A stretch of 64,000 bases of DNA from Trileptium ribeirensis. Taxonomy: Eukaryota > Nematoda > Enoplea > Enoplida > Thoracostomopsidae. The notes below the pieces were generated by a model. That model worked only from the letters and a program-made list of their open reading frames with translations, ran no database searches and had not been told where the DNA came from. The stretch lies in assembly GCA_030248225.1 (NCBI GenBank), contig JASANE010007089.1:1-64000 (forward strand), written 5' to 3'. Below, piece by piece: positions 44,730 through 56,793 of this stretch. Both the position numbers and the translations under genes were made by a program. Numbering within the stretch: the stretch's first letter is position 1; each line of letters opens with the position of its first letter.

Positions 44730-46293
44730 GATGAGCCGGGGACAGTGGTCAGATCTTTCTCGATTATCCTATAAATTCTGCGGTTTCGGTGCCCTAAGGC
44801 TGATCCCGGTGCGCATGCCTGTAAACTATAACGTTTTCAAACTTGTGTAATACGTGTTGTGTAATGTTGTCAGGACGGGTCAGGGTATTGCACAGAACTT
44901 TCGCCGTCCAGGTCCTTCGCGCAATTCGGGCCACGATTTTGTGGTGATGTAACCTTCGGGAGTGCCGGTTCTGGCACACAAAAGTATGTATATGACCACG
45001 GAACGGATATTATTCATGGTAGTATGTAATGGAGTTGCAACCATTTGTGAAGAAAATTTAACCGAAATTAAACGGAACATTGTTTTCATGAGGGGTGATT
45101 TAAATTTTCAAATTTCAGATTTGTCGACAATAAGGGCGAATTAAGGTTGCCGAATTATCATTAGTGTTTCCAAGGCTTTCAAAATCACGCAATTTTGTAT
45201 ACCCATCTCTTACACGTAAGTACTTAGGGACCCCCTTTTAAGCGTTTAAATATCCATTTTTTAAACACCGAATTACTATAAAATAACCAAAACCACCAAA
45301 TTTTTGGTGCTCCATAGGTTCACAGGGATTCATTCTATCTATTCCGTCGAAAACCGGGGCCACCCACCTCCACGGATCCGCACAGAATTCCCTTAACCCA
45401 CTCGGGATGCAAAAATTACTTACGTCAGGCACCTAAAACGGCCTCTAGCAATCCATCAATTGGACTTACATCAAAGTCCTTATTTTCACTAGTAGGCGAC
45501 CCGTCCGCGGCCATAAGCTTTCCCAGCCGCAGACTTCTCACTGTTCACCTGACATATTGAATAAACCACAACAACGTAAAAATTTTTGTCGCGCCGAGAG
45601 CGCATATAATATATTCTGCTTCGATAAAAGTCTTGTGCTTCGGGGAAGAAACAAGAAAGAAAAAGGAGGGGGAAGTTACAGGAACACGGGATGTAGGAAA
45701 ACTGATGGAAGTTGTGAGACAAATGGAAAGCATAAACCCGCTGGAATGTGAAGGTCTACCAGGAGATAGTCGCGACCACCGTCAACAGTAGTGCAAAATT
45801 TTACCATGGATCCAACCTAAACTCTAAGGCTGCCCTTATGAGATTTTTAACCAATATGTACTAGACCAACCATAACCTAAAGGCGTACTCTCACGCCGTG
45901 CAGCCACGGTAGAGAGCCCCGTCGATTTTAACGATAGCCGATGGCCTCTGCGGTCCGAGCGGAAAAATTGAAACGCTATGAGATCACAGGCAGTCCTCTC
46001 TCCCAACTAAACATTTTCAAGGGCGCCACTGGTGGATCGTAATTCATTAAATTTTAGTTTTGGTAAACAGTGAAATTTTTAGGTTCATCATGAGTTGGTC
46101 ATGAGCGGGTGGCTCCAGGATCGACAGACCGATCAGGTGAAAGGAAGATATGGGCCTCCACAGAGCTACGCAGAGTAAACAAAACCGGAAAAGGACGTTG
46201 TTATTTGCAAACTGGGCAGAGGCAAAATTTCTAACGAAGTAACAGAAGGGGCCTCTGATGAAGCTTCCTGAAAATCCGACTTCGTGCCCTATT
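44730..46293. repeat. 1.56-kb repeat R1, without flanking direct repeats
   Basis: Matches 49166-50725 almost end to end, with scattered substitutions. The match starts about five bases after the inner edge of the left direct repeat of the second copy and ends about five bases before its right one, so R1 corresponds to the interior alone. Around 45893 and 46335 lie diverged pieces (CTCACGCCG...) resembling the start of the R2 terminal repeat. Confidence 0.8.
45238..45722 (-). pseudogene. Conserved antisense frame in R1
   Basis: Frames at 45238-45432 and 45489-45722 have counterparts at the same place in R2 (49674-49868 and 49861-50157). They show no recognised domain. Conservation can be explained by recent common descent of the repeat, so coding is uncertain. 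Confidence 0.25.
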
Positions 46294-46953
46294 GAGATTT
46301 TTGACTATTGTATAGGATTCCACATGTGTGCTCTCACGCCGGTTAGACACGATAGTGGTTTCGTCACATTTTAGAGAGATAGTAAAACCTTAATTGGGTG
46401 GACGCGGTCATCCCAATGCGGAGTGACGTCTCACCGCCCTGCTGACATTACCCTTCCTCCAGCTCCCTACATAGGCTTCATCGGGTAAGGCAATTTTCAC
46501 AGTTCGGTAAACACAAAACATTTCACGGTACAGAATTCTTTTTTCAAAATTGTTAGTTAACCCTTTCATGCCCGAATTATATTTCAAATAAATAAAAAAA
46601 TGTTTATTTATATATAAATGGTGTAACACTGATGATATATCCAATAAGAATAAAATTTGTTGAATTCTGTCCCCCCCTAGAATATCGGGAGCACTTGCCA
46701 AACGGCATGTCCGGGCGGTCTTGGGACCTGAAGCACTTCGCCTGACAACCAAAATATACAACAGAACAGACCGATGAAATCAGCAAAATCCATGGTTTTG
46801 TGGGTTAAATCACAAGTTACAATCAGTAATGTTATAAATATCTTGCCACTTGTACGTTACACACTGAGGTCGAAGCAGTTTGACGATTTGCAACTAACAC
46901 TATACAACCGACGAGTGTTATTTGCACACCCTACCATTACCTATAAATACCCA

Positions 46954-47799
46954 TTACAAATACTTCACATGCAAGTTTTTACTATCTAGTGTATACAGTT
47001 TACTTTTGTAGTGAATGCTATGAGACGCATTAACTGAGCATGAGAAAGAATTCTTACTGGAAAGATACCGTTTGTACAATTCAAACCTATTGCGCGACAT
47101 AACACCTGCAACAAACGGTACCCTGGTGGCATCTTCCCATGCCATTCTATAATATGGTAGACGCAAAGCAGCAAAATATATCAGAATTCCGAAATATTGC
47201 TGCATTTCAGCAACTGTAGCATTCAACGCTACGCCATCCTTCTGAACTGCGTAATTATTACTTTGAACCACTAAATTTTGAAAGATTTCGGACGAAAAAA
47301 TCATATCGAAATACTGGTGAATCTGCCTAAGAGGCTCAATGTCAATAAGTTCGCCGTGAGCGACGTGCCCAGTGTTTCGAGGAATACTGAGTTTGTTTCG
47401 CCAACGATATTCTGGTGCCGAACCTTTAACTTTTTTAGGAGGCGATGCCAGCTCCGCTTGATGATTATCTGTATCTTCTTCATCTCCAGAAGCATCTGAA
47501 TTACTGTCTTCAAATTCTAAACCATCGTCATTTAGCACTTAGTCAGGATCTAAATCACTGTCATTCTCTGGATCCAAACCAAATTTGTTGATATTGTATA
47601 GATCTTCTTCCTCGCCTTCTGAACAATTATCTGCATCGGATACGTCGCCCGACGGTGGTACTAATGCTATTTGAGCAAATTTTTTGCTATTTTTATTACT
47701 ACGAATTTCAAAGCTAGCATCTAACGGCATTTTGAATAAATAAAAGATCTGAGATAAAGTATTGTAAATCATTAGACACGTATTAATATCGGAATGCAA
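46954..47799 (-). pseudogene. piggyBac transposase N-terminal part (DDE_Tnp_1_7 type)
   Basis: Read from 47799 downward: an acidic N-terminus (SEGEEEDLYN), one in-frame TAA at 47539-47541, then a second acidic stretch. The start of the piggyBac transposase domain follows: PLRQIHQYFDMIFSSEIFQ, NNYAVQKDG, EMQQYFGILIYFAALRLPYY and FELYKRYL. The order matches piggyBac (F-x2-ELI, N-x-YA, EI-x-F-GI-LI, LP). The frame ends at 46954 before the first catalytic Asp block, and nothing resembling the DDD catalytic core follows in the element. The transposase is therefore inactive. Confidence 0.85.
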
Positions 47800-48181
47800 A
47801 AAGGATCGTTAGAAACGCTTGCCACGTGAATGAGCCACTCTAGATCACCGCACTAAGTTTACTTCCCACCCATTGCTTTTGCGAGGGTCATGGGGATAGC
47901 AGTAACCCAGCTTATAAACATGATAGAGAAGCGCTTCAGTAAGTGGGATCCCAAATACCTTTGGACCTTGGAAGTAACGATAAATAGCGAAAAATTGCAA
48001 GGAAAATAATACTACAACCATGTATACATACAACCATGCATCGAAATCTGTGCATACGTTAATGTTTTACGCTGGTTTAAAATATTTCGAGCACTAAAAC
48101 GCAGCGGTACTTGGGAACACTGCATTGTGAGCAACCAGAGACTTCTACACACTGGCCAAAACATCAATGAATTTCCGGAAA

Positions 48182-48688
48182 TGCCTTTTGGCAAACACTA
48201 ATATCGCACATGGCAATGCTGTAGTTTGCTGGAATTTGTGGAAATGTGTGTATATATGACATGTACATTATTTTTTTATCGTTTACCTCAAATTAGGCTA
48301 GATTTGTTACACATTCTAGTTTTACCGAGACATCCCGGAAATGCCAATTGGCATGCAACAATTAAAGGATCAGTGTGTGCTTTCCATCGGCAATGCAACA
48401 ATATTTATACTTTCACATTAAAGCTCCAACGTTTTTCTATCAAATATATTTTTTGTAGTGGACTGATGCTTTCCAGTACGTCATAATATCAGCAAAAAGT
48501 AGTTAAGTCAAACCTCGAAAATCACCACACAAAATTAAAACTGTAAAACCCACATGTTTTGTTTTTCCACTCGTTAGCTATGTAAATATATTATGCTTAA
48601 TGTTGCCAATTGGCATGAACGGGCGTTTGGGTGGTGAACATTGACATTTCACAATAATGAGCAATTTAACCCTGGATGCCGATCGGCA
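48182..48688. promoter_or_regulatory. Four TGCCNNNNGGCA palindromes in the piggyBac right end
   Basis: TGCCTTTTGGCA (48182-48193), TGCCAATTGGCA (48342-48353 and 48604-48615) and TGCCGATCGGCA (48677-48688). Three are joined to CCGGAAA or ATTTCCGG. Constant arms with varying centres suggest dimeric protein sites, most simply transposase subterminal binding sites; this role is inference. Confidence 0.6.
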
Positions 48689-48956
48689 TTTCCGGGCATG
48701 AAAGGGTTAAGGAACATGATGGCAATCACGGAACGGCCAAAGTTGTACAAATGACCACCGACTTGAAGTAAACGTAGCAGTGTTACTCAATGCTGAAGAA
48801 CCACAAAAAGAGAAAGAGATGGAGTTAGCTGCGACCACAGAGAATTGTGTAACTCAAAAGTTCACTGAGACTGCTTCCGAGTAGTCGAGACTACATTCGT
48901 GAGATCGTAAACGGAGCAAGCTCTCTAAAGTTAATTAAAAATTTTAAGAGGTGGAT

Positions 48957-49160
48957 TGTGACGCCGTGCACCCACGGTAGGGAACCCTCGTCGGCACCTC
49001 AGTTTTAACATCGATAGTAAGGAAGGCAGGCAACGCATTCCCGTACCCAAGAGCCGGGGCATTGTCTTTCCGGCTTCGGTAAGACCATTCGTCCCCAGTC
49101 AGTCTCAGTGTAAATCCTTTTCTTACTCTAAAATTATAAATTTAAATCATGGTCTGATCA
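48957..49160 (+). repeat. Left terminal direct repeat (LTR-like) of R2 element
   Basis: About 204 bp starting TGTGACGCC and ending CTGATCA, so it has the TG...CA ends of an LTR. Repeated at 50731-50918. Confidence 0.65.
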
Positions 49161-50730
49161 ATGATGATGAGCCGGGGACAGTGGTCAGATCTTTTTCGAT
49201 TATCCTGTAAGTTCTGCGGTTTCGGTGCCCTAAGGCTGATCCCGGTGCGCATCCGTGTAAACTATAACGTGTTCAAACTTGTGTAATACGTGTTGAGTAA
49301 TGTTGTCAAGACGGGTCAGGGTATTGCACAGAACTTTCGCCATCCAGGTCCTTCGCACAATTCGGGCCACGATTTTGTTGTGATGTAACCTTCGGGAGTG
49401 TCGGTTCTGGCACACAAAAGTATGTATATGACCACGGAAGGGATATTATTCATGGTAGTATGTAATGGAGTTGCAACCATTTGTGAAGAAAATTTAACCG
49501 AAATTAAAGGGAACATTGTTTTCATGAGGGGTGATTTGAATTTTCAAATTTCAGATTTGTCGACAATATGGGCGAATTAGGGTTGCCGAATTATCATTAG
49601 TATTTCCAAGGCTTTCAAAATCAAGCAATTCTGTATACCCATCTGTTACACGTAAGTACTTAGAGACCCCCATTTAAGCGTTTAAACATCCATATTTTAA
49701 ACACCGAATTACTATAAAATAACCAAAACCCCCAAATTTTTGGTGCTCCACAGGTTCACAGGGATTCATTCTATCTATTCCGTCGAAAACCGGGGCCACC
49801 CACCCCCACGGATCCGCACAGAATTCCCTTAACCCACTCGGGATGCAAAAATTACCTACGTCAGGCACCTAAAACGGCCTCTAGCAATCCATCAATTGGA
49901 CTTACATCAAAATCCTTATTTTCACTAGTAGGCGACCTGCCCCGGCCATAAGCTTTCCCAGCCGCCGACTTCTCACTGTTCACCTGAAATATTGAATAAA
50001 CCACAACAACGTATAGAATTTTGTCGCGCCGCGGGCGCTTATAATATATTCTGCTTCGATAAAAGCCTTGTGCTAAGGGGGAGAAACAAGAAAGAAAAAG
50101 GAGGGGGAAGTTACAGGAACACAGGATGTAGGAAAACTGATGGAAGTTATGAGACAAATGGAAAGCATAAACCCGCTGGAATGTGAAGGTCTACCAGGAG
50201 ATAGTCGCGACCACCGTCAACAGTAGTGCAAAATTTTACCAGTGGATCCAACCTAAATTCTAAGGCTGCCCTTATGAGATTTTTAACCAATATGTAGTAG
50301 ACCAACCATAACCCTAAAGGCGTACTCTCACGCCGTGCAGTTACCGTAGAGAGCCCCGTCGATTTTAACGATAGCCGATGGACTCTGCGGTCCAAGCGGA
50401 AAAATTGGCACGCTGTGAGATCACAGGCAGCCCTCTCTCCCAACTAAACATTTTCCAGGGCGCCACTGGCGGATCATAATTCATTTAATTTTTGTTTTGG
50501 TCAACAGTGAAATTTTTAGGTTCATCATGAGTTGGTGATGGTGGCTCTAGGATCGACAGACCGATCAGGTGAAAGGAAAACATGGGCCTCCACAGAGCTA
50601 CGCAGAGTAAACAAAACCAGAAAAGGACGTTGTTATTTGCAAACTGGGCAGAGGCAAAATTTCTAACGAAGTAACAGAAGGGGCCTCCGATGAAGCTTCC
50701 CAAAAATCCGAGTTCGTGCCCTATTTGGAT

Positions 50731-50918
50731 TGTGACGCCATGCACCCGTCGGCACATCAGTTTTAACATCGATAGTAAGGAAGGCAGGCAACGCATTCCT
50801 GTACCCAATAGCCGGGGCATTGTCTTTCCGGCTTCGGTAACACCATTCGTCCCCATTCAGCCTCAGTGTAAATCATTTTCTTACTCTAAAATTATAAATT
50901 TAAATCATGGTCTGATCA
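50731..50918 (+). repeat. Right terminal direct repeat (LTR-like) of R2 element
   Basis: Second copy of 48957-49160, about 16 bases shorter because of a deletion after GCACCC, otherwise nearly the same. Starts TGTGACGCC, ends CTGATCA. Confidence 0.65.
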
Positions 50919-53548
50919 ATGATGATAAGACGTTCGCAGGTGACTCTAGGCTCGTTGAATATGATGTAGAGTATTAACACGAAAAGTAAAAGAGTACGTG
51001 AGCATTGGCTACCAGGAGGGTTAATCGCTAGTGAATAGTCGGATACGTATCTATTCTGCGGCATGTTAAACGAGGAGATGAAACTCGAGGGTGGAGAGTT
51101 AATTTTCGTTAAGCGTATAGTGGGTTGGAGCTAGCAGGAATTCTCATCTCGAGTAAAGTTCCTTTCGGGTACCCTGGTGTGTTTGTTGCCCTGTATCATA
51201 TCATTGTATGATTGTTATGTATTTTAAAGCATACAAGTACCAATTCTAAAATAATATAAGGTTGACGTGTTAAATCCGTGCCTATGCGATATGTAGCTTT
51301 AATGTGATCAAAATTTACAGGTCAAATTTATTAGGTATTAGCAAAACAATAGCACGATACTAGGAAGCTTGAACAAATCCGTTAGAAAATTTAGTGAGCC
51401 ATTTAGGTGCCCCTCACCTAGCAGGTAGCCCGCGAAATCAACGTTTGGTCTGGCATTGGGACTTGCAGACCCAGGCGTCTGGCCCCATTCTGGTGAAATT
51501 TCTTAGATCAGATGATGGCCCCGGTATCAGCTCTCAGGTGCTCCCTAGTGTCACTTGTCGTATAGGAATACGAGGAGTAAACACAGTGAGGAAATAGTCT
51601 GGTTTCTACTCGCGCGTACGATATTAGAGTACAGGCGTTCACGGCCATAGGGATTCTGGTGAATGAGGGAAAGGCGGTCAACCTTAATACCTACGAGCAG
51701 TCTTGGGGTGCCCTCTCTCAGGAGAGCCTTCATTCCACTAGATGCATGGGCCGATTAATATAGGGGCAGGCAGAATACCCTGGTAAACCCGCCGGCAATC
51801 TAATAAGCGAGGCGTTTACCTCAAGTCCACTGGCGGTTCACTGGAGAGTTGGGGAAGCCGGGGTTGTCCGGGCTCACAGCGTGGAATGGTGGTGGAGCTG
51901 AGATTCCTTAGAGACAGAACTGTGCACAAGTACACAACGACGCCGAAGTTATTCGTTATTGTAAACCTGAGGACATAACAACTTTTATTTAATTCTAATG
52001 ATATTTGATATACGCGCTGCATTCAGCGGCTTCGAAAATAGAAGGGAATCAAACGATCGGTACAACCCTTGCTGGTGTCCAAAGCCTTGGTCCTGGAGGT
52101 GGTCGTGAATCGTTAGGATCATAGGATTCGCTTTGTGTATCAGGTTCGGAGGCGGTATCCTGGGAAAGGTCGACGAGGCTGATGACAGGTCACCGGAACG
52201 TGTCTTTTTCAAGCTAAATATTGGCCCGAAATCAAATGGGTGCCAGGCCCACCAGGACTAAGGGGTGTGGTTTTCCCAGGGTTTTGGTGGTTGACCTTTA
52301 GCCATTATACCCTATTTAGAATCATCGTCGGACTTGGTCAAAGGAACCTTCCATCCCAATGTTCGATCCCCTGGTCGTAGATACTTACCCAAGAGAGGGG
52401 TAGCGTTTCCTTCCTTAGTAAAATATCTTCCACACTGGAGTCACATCAAAAAGGGAACATACATAGTTGAAATTAGCGAAAAGTATAAAGTATCAACCCC
52501 ATCAGTACTGAAACCAACTAAACGTGTATATGAGACAACAGCGACTGAAGAATATAAATAATTTGAATCTTCATGCGCTGCATCATCTCACGTGTTGGGC
52601 CTAGAGTACCTAAAATATCTTCCCCACTTGCTCTCAAACTCCGAAGATCACCACATGGTGCACACGGAAAGCACAAATTCTCGACCGACCCTCAACTGAT
52701 ATATACGGGATTGGGGATCGGACAAAGTTCTAGGAATGAGGGAAAGCGAGCCAGCCAGTTACTACCTGTGAGCAGGATTAAGGGTTGGCTCTCCCTTGTC
52801 AGGCAATAAATATCACTGACGCCTGGGCCAAAACCTGTCTTCGTCAAATTACGATAAAGAAATTAATTGAAGCGTTCAAAATTATATTGCTGTTCATAAG
52901 AGTTACTTTAATTTTTCAGTTTTTATTTATATTTTTAAGCGAATGCAGTTTTGACGATAAGCTGCAACTGTCAACTGAGTCGCTTGCGTATTAAGCATCA
53001 TAAAATTCGAAACAAAGAATTTGTTATCACTAATCATTCAAATCAATATGGCTGCCAACCATGTGTTGGAAAATTACCTAGCTGTTTCAAGCTTTTTCTT
53101 ACATTGTACTGTATGTTATAAATATTTGGGGTCCCCTAGGTTATATGGGTCCAATTTTTCTTAAAATCCAAGAATTCAAGTTTACAAAATTTCACTTATT
53201 AATAATAATAATAGTAAATTCCCACCAACCACCCGGCGAGAACCAACTTGGCATTACTTGTGTATAAATCTCACTAGCTCAATAAAATACCTAGTATCCA
53301 GTTCTAACTCAACTTTCATTATTAGGTTAATGAACAGCTAAGTAAGACTAGAGTACACGCAAGAGTGATACCTATATAGATCAGGCGTACTGTAATGCCA
53401 AACTGACTTTAAATCTTTTGATTTATTGCACTGTGTGAATAAGCAGCGTCTTATAACGCACATATATCACTGTAGATCAAATGTACAGTTTTCTCCGCTT
53501 GGCTTTCGACTAAATTCGCGGATGCCAATATCAGCACAATTAGTATAG
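50919..53548. other. Gene-free stretch before duplication copy 2
   Basis: No gene recognised. Moderately GC-richer patches at 51390-51900 and 52050-52300 give only short frames (up to 78 codons) without domains. 52985-53548 is ordinary AT-rich sequence ending exactly where copy 2 begins. Confidence 0.4.
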
Positions 53549-54284
53549 TTGAAAACTTTTCAGCGGTTCTTTTATTCTTAAAATAACACGCAAAGTGTTC
53601 GGTACAACGAAAACACTGTTAAAACTAATAGTAATCAAGAACTTTCAAGAACTTGACATAATTAATTCTGCCTAAGAACCGACAATATATCACACAGAAT
53701 TTTCATTTTCGTCAGAACCATCTTCTCACAGAACTTTTGCGACATGAAATTACAAAAATTAAAGCACTTATAAAGAAGTTCCCGAGACAGAATCAAATCA
53801 AATTTTTATTCCTCTTCCAAACAAAATTTAACTTGTACACACTGCTTCATTACGAGTCACATCTCCGCACCATTGGCCCCAAAAGCTTAGTTTTAAAAGA
53901 CTTGGGTTGTGCTTCGAATTTTGTTGATTTATTTAAGCTCATTTGCATAAATGTCTTTTATTTGGTTTATTAGCTAAGTCTAATTTAAGCAGATTTCAAG
54001 TTACAGTTGCTAGTTTTGATTATATTGTGCTACAGATCACGCGTATTTTAAAATAGCGGAAGATTACCAGGCTAGTGAATACATATCACAAATTGATGAT
54101 ATATGGTTGGTTGTTATTTGCGCTTAGATCGAACTTTTAAATCATTGTAGAGTTCTATATTACGGTTTGGCTTTGGATTAACTATTCTTTCATTTTTTTA
54201 AAAGCATAGCTGGCACACGCAAAGGATTGCGTCACAGACATCTATCTGACGAGAGTGCAAACTATTGGCAAAGCATTTTAAAAA

Positions 54285-54391
54285 GGAAGACCCATACTCG
54301 GCTTCCTCGACAGTTTTGGTTATAAAGGAAGACCTATACTCGGCTTCTGCAGTAATTCTATGCTAAAGGAAACGCCTATACTCGGGTTTCC
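54285..54391 (-). repeat. Three tandem stem-loops, copy 2
   Basis: Counterpart of 15491-15597; all three stems, including the changed GGAAAC/GTTTCC stem, are unaltered. Confidence 0.7.
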
Positions 54392-54445
54392 GATACACGT
54401 TGTCACAGTTTGCACGCAGGAGAATTACCTTATAGACTTGGCACC

Positions 54446-55295
54446 CTATGTCACAGTGACACTTTGGTGGGTGTAACGTAAAGCATTTTTGAACGAGGCA
54501 ACAGTGCTGGCAGTAACAACATCGTCACGGAGAGCATTCTATTTGGCAATGACTCTCCAGTTGAACGAATAGGCCCTGATGTTGATCCGTGCATAGCGAA
54601 CAGCCACCAGCTTCATGCTGTTGCCCCCGAAGATGCCGCGTGACTGACGGAGCAAATAGTTATTGAGGCTGGAGAATAGTGCATCGATGCAAAATCTTGT
54701 AAACATGGATTAGATCTATCGTTTCACGCCGTTGGGCAAGGGTAGAGTTGATGTCTGGATTGAGATCGGTAGCAAGTCGCAGACATCTGTGTTGAGTGGC
54801 CTCGAGTTTGTCAATCAGCGTCACATACTGAGGAGACCACACGACAGTAACGAATTCGAGGACGGGTCGCACGTATGCTTTGAATAGAGGTATGATCACG
54901 TCTGATGTACGAGCAGCAACGGTACGGCGAATTAACCCAATTCTTTTGTTCGCCTTCCTGACGATGTGGTCGATGTGTTGGTTCCATCGTAGGTCGTCGG
55001 AGAGCACCACACCAAGGTCACGGATGGATGTTGTCTGGACTATTGGCCCATCTCTGAGGTAATACGTGAAAGGATGAGGAAAGGTCGAACACCAAGGCTT
55101 TTGCACTTTGCAAGCTTAGGGACAAGCAATGAGTCGTCACACCATAGTTCGAGCTCCTCGATAGCCAGCTGAAGAACCCAGGAATCAACACGACTGGATA
55201 TTACTTTTCGGAGTCTAACATCGTCTACAAAGAGATCGAAGTCGAGCATAATCTTGTATCTTAATTGGTGAAGTGGCGTGCTAGACATTTTATTC
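54446..55295 (-). pseudogene. Antisense CR1-like LINE RT, copy 2
   Basis: Duplicate of the 15652-16500 fragment with FVDD palm and thumb. The same in-frame stop after the LHRCTILQPQ block (54660-54662) and the same frameshift are present, so the decay is older than the duplication. Confidence 0.85.
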
Positions 55296-56793
55296 ACATA
55301 GCAGGCGATTAGGTAATTGCACTTTACATTTAGGTACCATAGAACTTTACTAATTATTTTAGTAATATCAGCTTTTCTCAATTAAAAACTTAAGGTCTAT
55401 AACTATGTATTAAGAGTGGCAAAGTACTAGTTTTATTAGTCCTAATCATACGTAAAAATTTCGGCCCGAGTGTTGAGTGAGTAACCACCAGGGTGAGAGT
55501 GCAGGTGGGTCTCGAATACAGTAGTAGTGTTACTTGTGGAGTCTGGCTGTCATCCGGGGTCGACAAAGCAAGTAATACTAGTCTTGAGAAGACCGGGCTA
55601 GTAAGGGGAGTGGATTCGGACGACCAAAATCTCCAGCAACTCTATGCCTGGTAACCAGCCAGTGGATAAGCCATCCGGGGATCTAGGGATTGAGTAAACT
55701 TCAGCTATTCGGTAGTCGACCGCTACTGTTTAGTTCATCGTAAGTAGCCTACCAGCCATCCGGGGGTGACTACAAACATAATATAACCGGCACTTATTAG
55801 CGTAATTCTAAGGCTCACATTAAGGTAATTAATTAACCCTGCAATCGGACAGCCATCCGAAGGTCAGTTGTATGAACTCACAACAGTTTTGGTAAAGTAT
55901 TAGCTAATCTAAAAGCAACCGGTTGTCAATCAAAGCGTAACCATCTAAATAAGGATCGTATTAGCGTAAACCTAGGAATCTAGGACAGGTACTCAGATAA
56001 AAGTGCGTCGCCAGCCATCCGGAGGCGGTCGTACAAACCTCATAAGAGGCGTAATAGAATAGCACGTAATCCAAACATAACGCTAGTAGCCTTAGGTACA
56101 CGCCTAGATTGCTTAGGTGGCCGAAGAGTGTGCAAGAATCTAACAGGTGTGAACGAGCCGGTATCAAAATTGAGTGATCAGTGAGCCTATTGGCGTAGGG
56201 GTAGTGAGAGCTAAAAGTTAAGAGCAGAGACTCTAATCCTTCACTAGTCAAACTTTGTATCACAGCGACGGATCATATTAGCTCATTATCGTGCCTTAAC
56301 ATTTTATCTGGTTCTGCAATAAACATTGTTAAGTACGCGCTTGGTGTTCGAGTATCTGAACCAGTGCGATCGAGCCGAGCAAGGTACACGCAGCAATGCG
56401 AAAGATAGGGCATTAATACTGATTACGCAAAGAAGGACGCAAGCTATATTCACGTCCCGCCGGCGTTCTACTGGCCACACCTCAAACCGCACAATCTTTC
56501 GGTGAAGAATCCCGTCCCTTTTAAGTACCTATAGCCGACATATGGATAATCCCCTACCAACCCCTGCTCCAACAAAAAAACAAAATAACATGCTGACCAG
56601 AATGTTGTGTAAAAGTTTGACAGTTTAAAAATAAAATATAATTGGTCAGTATTTTGCAAAAATTCAAAAAGTAACCCCACTAACCCAGATAAGGCAGAAG
56701 CCAAAATAGAAGTTATTTATACGGTAGTAGCAATTAGTGGACCTCATAACCAGGACGTTTTTACGCAAGCCTGTTTAATTTTTAAAATACTAA

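Larger units (their letters stand above)
46557..48710 (-). mobile_element. piggyBac element with TTAA ends, internally deleted
   Basis: Starts TTAACCCTTTCATGCCCG (46557) and ends CGGGCATGAAAGGGTTAA (48710): inverted repeats of CCCTTTCATGCCCG flanked by the TTAA that piggyBac duplicates on insertion. Contains a truncated transposase on the minus strand and four palindromic TGCC-NNNN-GGCA sites near the right end. About 2.15 kb, shorter than a complete element with its transposase. Confidence 0.9.
48957..50918. mobile_element. LTR-like 1.96-kb element (R2) without polymerase
   Basis: Two TG...CA direct repeats bracket 1.57 kb of interior that also exists at 44730-46293. There is no RT, integrase or protease motif on either strand, so if this is an LTR element it is non-autonomous (TRIM/LARD-like). 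No 5-base target duplication or clear polypurine tract seen. An alternative is a segmental repeat with coincidental direct repeats. Confidence 0.5.

Noticed and set aside
46408..46786. Cys-containing antisense frames as the piggyBac C-terminal Cys-rich domain
   Set aside because: The Cys spacing does not follow a recognisable C-terminal finger, and the intervening catalytic core is absent.
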